Below, one piece after another: positions 6,940 through 11,079 of a DNA stretch of 11,079 nt (positions are counted from its first letter, which is position 1; the number at the start of each line of letters is the position of its first letter). The position numbers were made by a program, and so were the translations under genes. Under the pieces are notes generated by a model. The model did no database searches and was not told the DNA's origin. It saw only the letters and a list, made by a program, of their open reading frames with translations. Origin of the DNA: CAWJHE01 sp964614855 (GTDB taxonomy: Bacteria; Chloroflexota; Anaerolineae; Anaerolineales; UBA4823). The stretch is taken from NCBI GenBank assembly GCA_964614855.1, contig CAZTMX010000089.1, positions 1 to 11,079 of the forward strand. The letters are read 5' to 3'.

Positions 6940-8364
6940 TTACGGGCCCTGGTAAATGAAGATGGAAGCCAGGTTGGTTAGCAAGGGCAAAAACTGCTGC
7001 GGGATCAGCCCAATGATAATCAGGATGGCCACCCCTGCAGCCAGCAGAATGGGTTGAAAACCTCTCTCGTTGATCTTCCAACTGGTTTGCTCGGGGCTCA
7101 TCACAAAAACAGTGGCACTACGCAAGGCTGCCGCAAACAAGAAGACATTTCCTAGTAACGAGAGGATGGCATATGCTAAATGGTCTTCTGCAAGAGCAGA
7201 CCACAACATCAGATTGCCTGGAAAACTGGCAAGCAGCGGAACGCTGGCTATCGAAAAGCTGGCCAGGGATAGGCTGGCAATGGTCAGCGGCATGCTGTGG
7301 GCAATCCCCTGCACATTGCGAAAGATGAGCTCGGGCACTTTCAGCCTGAGGGTACTTAATGACAGAGCCCAGATACTGAAACCCACTAACTGTGGAAAAA
7401 GCTGAGCAAAGAATAATCCCGCAAGCGGTGAATTGTGCTCAAGGATACCGATCAGGCTGATAGCCAGCAAACCCATGCCGATCTGTACGATCCCGGCAAA
7501 ACCCATGATGCGCACCAGGTGGCGGTCAAAAAGCGCTCCAAGACCGCCGCTTATTACCATCAGGATGCCTGCCAAACGTACGGCAAAGTAAATGAAGCTG
7601 GTTATTTCCAGATCCCCCAAAGAGCGAAGATAATCCAACCCCAAAAAAGAAAGCGCAGCGGGTAGCAGAAAGAACACAAATGCGGCTGCGTAGGGATGAG
7701 CTTCTCTTGCCAGCATGGGGATCCAGGTATGGAATGGGAAGATCGCCCCCATCAGAGCAAACCCCAGCCCCAGGAACAAAGAAGCCGTTGGAAGCAGTTG
7801 TGCATTTTCGGGAGCCATAAAGTAAGAGCGCAACATCCAATCCGCGATCAGGACAAACATCATTCCCAGGGTTTGAAAGACCAAGAAGCGCAGCACACCC
7901 CGGCCGATGGGTTTTCCTGGCGGCGCTAATATGGGCACGCAAAGCAGGGCTACCATCTCCACCAGCACCACAGCCAGGCTTTTGGGTTGGATGGCAAAGG
8001 AGGCGGTGAGAAAACCTGAAACAGCCGTGGCCAGGGGAATAAAAAGCCTGTCTGACTTTGCCAGGTAGGCACCGCCAAACCACATGCTCATCCCCAGGAA
8101 GACCACAATCAAGAACGGCTGGCTCGCCAGGGTGATCTTAAACGTATACCCCAGGATAGGAGCGCTCTCCAGGATGCGAAACGGCTGGACACCGGGTATG
8201 CCCAGTTGGATGGGTTGGTCGACCGGTATCAGCCATGCCAATGCAGCCAGCGATACCATGAGGCTTACCCCCACAGTGTAGCATACACGCTCCCAGCGGC
8301 GTAAGAAATACAGCACCAGGGCAAATCCAAGCGGGATATAAATCCAGATCAAGGGAGCGGTCAT
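6940..8364 (-). CDS. Proton-translocating antiporter-like membrane protein (NuoM/NuoN/HyfF-like)
   Basis: This 474-aa polytopic membrane protein, with roughly 12-14 helices, belongs to the Mrp-antiporter/complex I ND2-ND4-ND5 superfamily (Pfam Proton_antipo_M). Key signs are FPFHTWIP at 209-216, matching the PLHxWLP loop after helix 7 of NuoM, and FAGIVQIGMGLLA (289-301), matching the SSIAQxGY segment. In complex I and group 4 hydrogenases such subunits carry protons across the membrane. Glu136 in VEMVAL matches the conserved helix-5 glutamate. By eye, however, the helix-7 lysine is Met205, the helix-8 lysine is about Pro235, and the helix-12 site (GEF in NuoM) is Gly-Asn384. The start codon overlaps the stop of the HyfE-like gene as ATGA, and the ribosome binding site is weak, so translational coupling is likely. 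It occupies the hyfF position in a hyfDEF-like order. Superfamily is firm; subunit identity and pumping ability are uncertain. Confidence 0.85.
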   Translation of the reverse strand: MTAPLIWIYIPLGFALVLYFLRRWERVCYTVGVSLMVSLAALAWLIPVDQPIQLGIPGVQPFRILESAPILGYTFKITLASQPFLIVVFLGMSMWFGGAYLAKSDRLFIPLATAVSGFLTASFAIQPKSLAVVLVEMVALLCVPILAPPGKPIGRGVLRFLVFQTLGMMFVLIADWMLRSYFMAPENAQLLPTASLFLGLGFALMGAIFPFHTWIPMLAREAHPYAAAFVFFLLPAALSFLGLDYLRSLGDLEITSFIYFAVRLAGILMVISGGLGALFDRHLVRIMGFAGIVQIGMGLLAISLIGILEHNSPLAGLFFAQLFPQLVGFSIWALSLSTLRLKVPELIFRNVQGIAHSMPLTIASLSLASFSIASVPLLASFPGNLMLWSALAEDHLAYAILSLLGNVFLFAAALRSATVFVMSPEQTSWKINERGFQPILLAAGVAILIIIGLIPQQFLPLLTNLASIFIYQGP

Positions 8365-9008
8365 TTGTCCGGTTCCATCGATGGCCCATTTAGCAAGTAT
8401 GCGCCGTTTAACGCAATCGCCAGTGTTACTGTAGATAGAAGACCTGCGCTGATAACCGTTTTGTCCAAGGCGCCGTAAAGGATTTCAAATCCGGACAGCA
8501 TGGTGAGCAAAGATAGGATAATATGAAATGGGTGGCTGGTCAGGCTGAGTTTTAAAATCCCCAATCCTAACAACACAAAGCCCCCCCAAAGATAGGTTGG
8601 CTCAATCCCAGCGAAGCTTGGTATCGGGGATAGCAGGCTGGATGCCAGCGTTAGCAAGAACAATCCTGCCGCAAAAAGGCGAAAGACCACACCCAGGCTG
8701 GGCCTGGTGTTTATTGTTGATGTTCCCGATTGGGCATCCGAGAAGCTGCTGGTGTAGGCATACAAGGCTTTGTGCCCTGCGGGATCTGCGGATACAGCTA
8801 AACCCAATACTGCAGCAGCCATCCATCCTGCGATGATCTTCACCGCGGCCATGCTGCCGGCCCACTGAGTGGAAAGCAGCAAAAACATTCCGGTATACTG
8901 CAGTGAAAGCAGGATCAGGCTCAGACGCCAGTCATTGATCACCAACATGCTGAGCGCGGTGATGGTCAGCAGAATGGCAGCCAGCAAAACAGCAGCTTCG
9001 TTCTCCAA
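8361..9008 (-). CDS. HyfE/NuoK-like membrane subunit
   Basis: This 215-aa membrane protein has about seven helices, in two halves joined by a soluble loop (about 75-104). Its length is close to E. coli HyfE (216 aa, from memory). The N-terminal half has the HyfE-like pattern DWRLSLILLSLQ (26-37) and a buried Lys57 in AAVKIIAG, matching a helix lysine recalled in HyfE. The C-terminal half is NuoK-like: HPFHIILSLLTMLSGFEILYGAL (159-181) aligns with the NuoK helix carrying the proton-channel glutamate, here Glu175. The second NuoK glutamate does not seem to be present. In complex I and hydrogenase-4 this subunit sits between the antiporter-like subunits and the rest of the membrane arm. The start is TTG, chosen because GGAGAA lies just upstream and the next Met is at residue 21, inside the first helix. 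It could be described as NuoK-like if HyfE similarity is not borne out. Confidence 0.75.
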   Translation of the reverse strand: MENEAAVLLAAILLTITALSMLVINDWRLSLILLSLQYTGMFLLLSTQWAGSMAAVKIIAGWMAAAVLGLAVSADPAGHKALYAYTSSFSDAQSGTSTINTRPSLGVVFRLFAAGLFLLTLASSLLSPIPSFAGIEPTYLWGGFVLLGLGILKLSLTSHPFHIILSLLTMLSGFEILYGALDKTVISAGLLSTVTLAIALNGAYLLNGPSMEPDK

Positions 9009-9011
9009 GGT

Positions 9012-10604
9012 TTATTCTCCAACGCTTGCCTGGCTGGCCAACGAGATAATGAGCACCAGCAGAAGGAGCGTCCACAAGATACCGGGCTGGCTTTCCATGG
9101 CGGATGAAAAGAAAACATAGCCTCGCCTGAACAAATAATAAACGGCGAAGAATGGCTTTGTGAGAAAAGCGAAGGAAAAACCAGCCTCCAATCGAACTGC
9201 AAGATTTTTCCACTTTACGGGGATGCGGGGTCTCAGCAGCCAACCTGCCAGCAAGATGGACAGACTGGCGACAGCCGGCCAACTTTGCCAAATATTGGGT
9301 TGGGCGACCTGGAGATCCAATCCGTCAAAAAGAAGCTGCCAGGAAAGGTAAACATAGACCAGGATGAGCAAGACCAGCCCCCAGATATATACGACCCATA
9401 CCCAGCGTTCTTGCGTTCCTGGTTTTTCCTGGTTGTGTGCCAGGTGGCGCAAAGCACCTGCCACCAAAAGCGCCTGGGCAGGGATGAACAAGAACCAAGC
9501 CAGGTGAAACGAACCGCTAAAGAGGTTAACGTGGTGCCAGGCAGGAGTAAAAGGCAAGGCGCACAGGCTGACAGCCAGCAAAGCTTGCAGTATGATCTTC
9601 CGGCGATCCGATATCACAGAATGGAGCACCAGGCTTCCAGGCAGAATTAGCGCTAACCCCCAACTAAATGCTGCGCCAGGCGCTCCTGCAACTGCGCTGG
9701 CAAAAACCAGGCTGCTGACCGCAACAATCCAATCCTGCCGAGCTACTCGCTGGTTTCGAACTGTAAACCAGGAAAACCCGCTCAACAGGGCGGTGAAGCC
9801 TGACCAAACCAGCAGTGTATTGCGGATCTCAGGGGATAGGCCGGTACGTGCAATTAGAATCAACAGGGGAATGTGCGTGGCTGTAGTCGCCAGGCGAAGA
9901 AATGCAGCATACCCGGGGTGGCCAGGAAGGTTTGCCGGCAAAATTTGAAGATTGGGAAAAAGGCCAATCCGGATCCCAATACCAATGATGAGAAGTGCGT
10001 TGGTTCTTTGTGATAACTCGCCAAAAACAAGGCTCGAGGTTTCATATACAGCCAGTAGACCAGCCGCAAGGATGACGGCTGATCCCAACGAACGTGCAGC
10101 ATAAAGGATCACTGCACGCTCGCTTTCGGATGGATTTTTGCTGCGAGAAAGGTAAATGGCAAATTCCACCATGTCTAAAAGACCCCAAAAAAGCAGCAAA
10201 GTGAGCAAATTCCCGCTCAAGATAACCGCCAGGCTCAAACCAGCGACGGCTAGTCCCCCAATCCAATTCTTCCATTCTGCATTCTCCTCCCCTTTCGCTG
10301 TTGGAAAGACCATGCCAGTCAGCAGGGTCGCCAGGTGCAGCGTAACCAGGGCCAGGGCAAAAGGCCAATTGGTAGGGTTTGCTTCAAAGGTTGGGGATTT
10401 CAGGAATAGTTCTGATGGTCCCCAGCGGCTGATGATCCAATCTACCGGCAAATCCGGCTGCATGAGAAACACAAACAGCCAGGCTGCCAGCGCTGATGCC
10501 GCCGCAGCCAGCCAAAAAAAAGCAAAACGCGGCTGCCAGATGCGTATGGCAAGCATGATCAGCGTGCTGAGTAGCAGAAACGAAATGCTTAACAGGATGA
10601 ACAT
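9012..10604 (-). CDS. Antiporter-like membrane protein (NuoL/HyfD-like)
   Basis: This 530-aa polytopic membrane protein has about 14 helices and is related to NuoL, NuoM and HyfB/D/F. The best match is the helix 7-8 region: IGIGIRIGLFPNLQILP (207-223) aligns with the GKSAQLPLQTWLP segment of NuoL, and RLATTATHIPLLILIAR (237-253) with its HAATMVTAGVYLIAR segment. By this alignment the helix-7 lysine is Arg212, the following helix histidine is Arg237, and the helix-5 WE motif is WG (Trp140-Gly141), with Asp144 and Glu147 nearby. The ATG follows the upstream stop directly (TAA then ATG) behind only a weak GAG-type site, so it is probably translated by coupling. The next gene starts 3 nt after its stop. 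It holds the hyfD position in a hyfDEF-like order. Divergence is high, so confidence in the superfamily is good but in pumping function modest. Confidence 0.75.
   Translation of the reverse strand: MFILLSISFLLLSTLIMLAIRIWQPRFAFFWLAAAASALAAWLFVFLMQPDLPVDWIISRWGPSELFLKSPTFEANPTNWPFALALVTLHLATLLTGMVFPTAKGEENAEWKNWIGGLAVAGLSLAVILSGNLLTLLLFWGLLDMVEFAIYLSRSKNPSESERAVILYAARSLGSAVILAAGLLAVYETSSLVFGELSQRTNALLIIGIGIRIGLFPNLQILPANLPGHPGYAAFLRLATTATHIPLLILIARTGLSPEIRNTLLVWSGFTALLSGFSWFTVRNQRVARQDWIVAVSSLVFASAVAGAPGAAFSWGLALILPGSLVLHSVISDRRKIILQALLAVSLCALPFTPAWHHVNLFSGSFHLAWFLFIPAQALLVAGALRHLAHNQEKPGTQERWVWVVYIWGLVLLILVYVYLSWQLLFDGLDLQVAQPNIWQSWPAVASLSILLAGWLLRPRIPVKWKNLAVRLEAGFSFAFLTKPFFAVYYLFRRGYVFFSSAMESQPGILWTLLLLVLIISLASQASVGE
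9015..9020 (-). promoter_or_regulatory. Ribosome binding site supporting a TTG start
   Basis: GGAGAA on the minus strand lies 6 nt before the TTG at 9006-9008 and within the last two sense codons of the upstream antiporter-like gene. It decides the TTG start of the HyfE-like gene and implies that the two genes are translated from one transcript. Confidence 0.65.
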
Positions 10605-11079
10605 TTAGTCTCGCGGCACAGGAGACAACCAGGCAAAGGTACCTGCGGTCTTACCCAGGGTTGCGCCCAGGTCAAGCAGCGTCCTGTCATATAAGGACGC
10701 AAAATACACCTGTCCGCTTTCGCCCAGGATCAGTGCTCCGCTGTTATCGGGAGCCCACAATACTTTTTGTGTGTCTGCCGGGATTTCCACAATCTCGCTC
10801 AGAATATTCTTTTGAATATTGATTTGGTAGAGATGTGCTGGGCTTGACCTGTCCGTATGGATGATGCCAAAACCAAAAGTGATGGGGTCGAACTGGTGCA
10901 GCCAATCTGGATACAGCGAGACACCCACCGGAAAAAGGGATGAAATCTGTGCTGCATCAGCCCCCAGGTAAAGAAACTTATCGGGCGAGAGGATATTGTT
11001 GGCAGTGGGGATCAAGCGCCAGGTCTGGATAAAAGGCGGCTGGTCCAGTGCGGTGTCATTGCTGTGCGCCAATATCAAA
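10605..11079 (-). CDS. Beta-propeller-like protein, C-terminal part only
   Basis: The frame is open at the right edge, and only the last 158 codons are seen. The sequence is soluble and beta-rich. VLWAPDNSGALILGESGQVYFASL (about 108-131) follows the strand-turn pattern of TolB/WD40-type propeller blades (W-x-P-D-x-S-x-x-L then a short strand). A similar but weaker pattern is seen in FLYLGADAAQ and FGFGIIHTDRSSPAHLYQIN. No catalytic motif, membrane helix or cysteine appears in this part. The N-terminus, which would show a signal peptide or lipobox, is missing. It is the most upstream visible gene of the antiporter operon; its TAA stop directly precedes the next ATG. That suggests a partner role for the membrane proteins, perhaps outside the cell, but this is inference. 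Similar propellers are often just annotated WD40-like or TolB-like. Confidence 0.6.
   Translation of the reverse strand, partial: LILAHSNDTALDQPPFIQTWRLIPTANNILSPDKFLYLGADAAQISSLFPVGVSLYPDWLHQFDPITFGFGIIHTDRSSPAHLYQINIQKNILSEIVEIPADTQKVLWAPDNSGALILGESGQVYFASLYDRTLLDLGATLGKTAGTFAWLSPVPRD

Noticed and set aside
6929..6953. Inverted repeat ACCAGG...CCTGGT across the stop codon of the 474-aa antiporter-like gene, as a terminator.
   Set aside because: The stem is only 6 bp with a 13-nt loop and has no T-run after it on either strand.
6940..10604. A complete complex I, Mrp antiporter or hydrogenase-4 operon.
   Set aside because: Only two antiporter-like proteins and one HyfE/NuoK-like protein are present. 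No Fe-S, flavin, NiFe or NuoH-like subunit is in the window, and no MrpA/E/F/G set.

Overview
The window looks like a piece of a Chloroflexota genome, most likely class Anaerolineae. The reasons are moderate GC, a DUF11-rich surface protein carrying its own sortase, a bacterial SelB, and a Hyf/Nuo-like membrane module without catalytic subunits. This assignment comes from gene content read by eye, not from a phylogenetic marker.

Layout, left to right. (1) 1-507 (+) is the C-terminal third of a YtcJ-type amidohydrolase that enters from the left edge. (2) 512-3535 (-) is a 1007-aa surface protein: signal peptide, about five DUF11-like beta-sandwich domains, an LPETG sorting signal with membrane helix and basic tail, a second membrane helix, a Pro/Thr linker and a complete sortase domain. 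It has its own sigma70-type extended -10 promoter. (3) 3672-5597 (-) is selB, the selenocysteine-specific elongation factor. (4) 5696-6874 (-) is a 392-aa all-helical coiled-coil protein of unknown function, also behind an extended -10 promoter. (5) 6940-11079 (-) is a tightly packed operon entering from the right edge. It contains the C-terminus of a beta-propeller-like protein, then a 530-aa antiporter-like protein, a 215-aa HyfE/NuoK-like protein and a 474-aa antiporter-like protein. The gene joints are a stop directly followed by ATG, a 3-nt gap with a TTG start, and an ATGA overlap.

All complete genes are on the minus strand; only the amidohydrolase fragment is on plus, and it converges on the sortase gene with 4 bp between stop codons. 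There is no rRNA, tRNA, CRISPR array, insertion sequence or gene-free stretch over 300 bases.

Two things stand out. First, the sortase and a full LPXTG-type substrate are one polypeptide, with both the LPETG site and the catalytic domain predicted outside the membrane. This suggests a self-contained display device, and the substrate half is much more AT-rich than the rest of the gene. Second, the antiporter-HyfE-antiporter order copies hyfD-hyfE-hyfF, but no hydrogenase or NADH-oxidising subunit is present in the window. By-eye alignment also suggests that most of the lysine and glutamate residues used for proton pumping are replaced in the two antiporter-like proteins.
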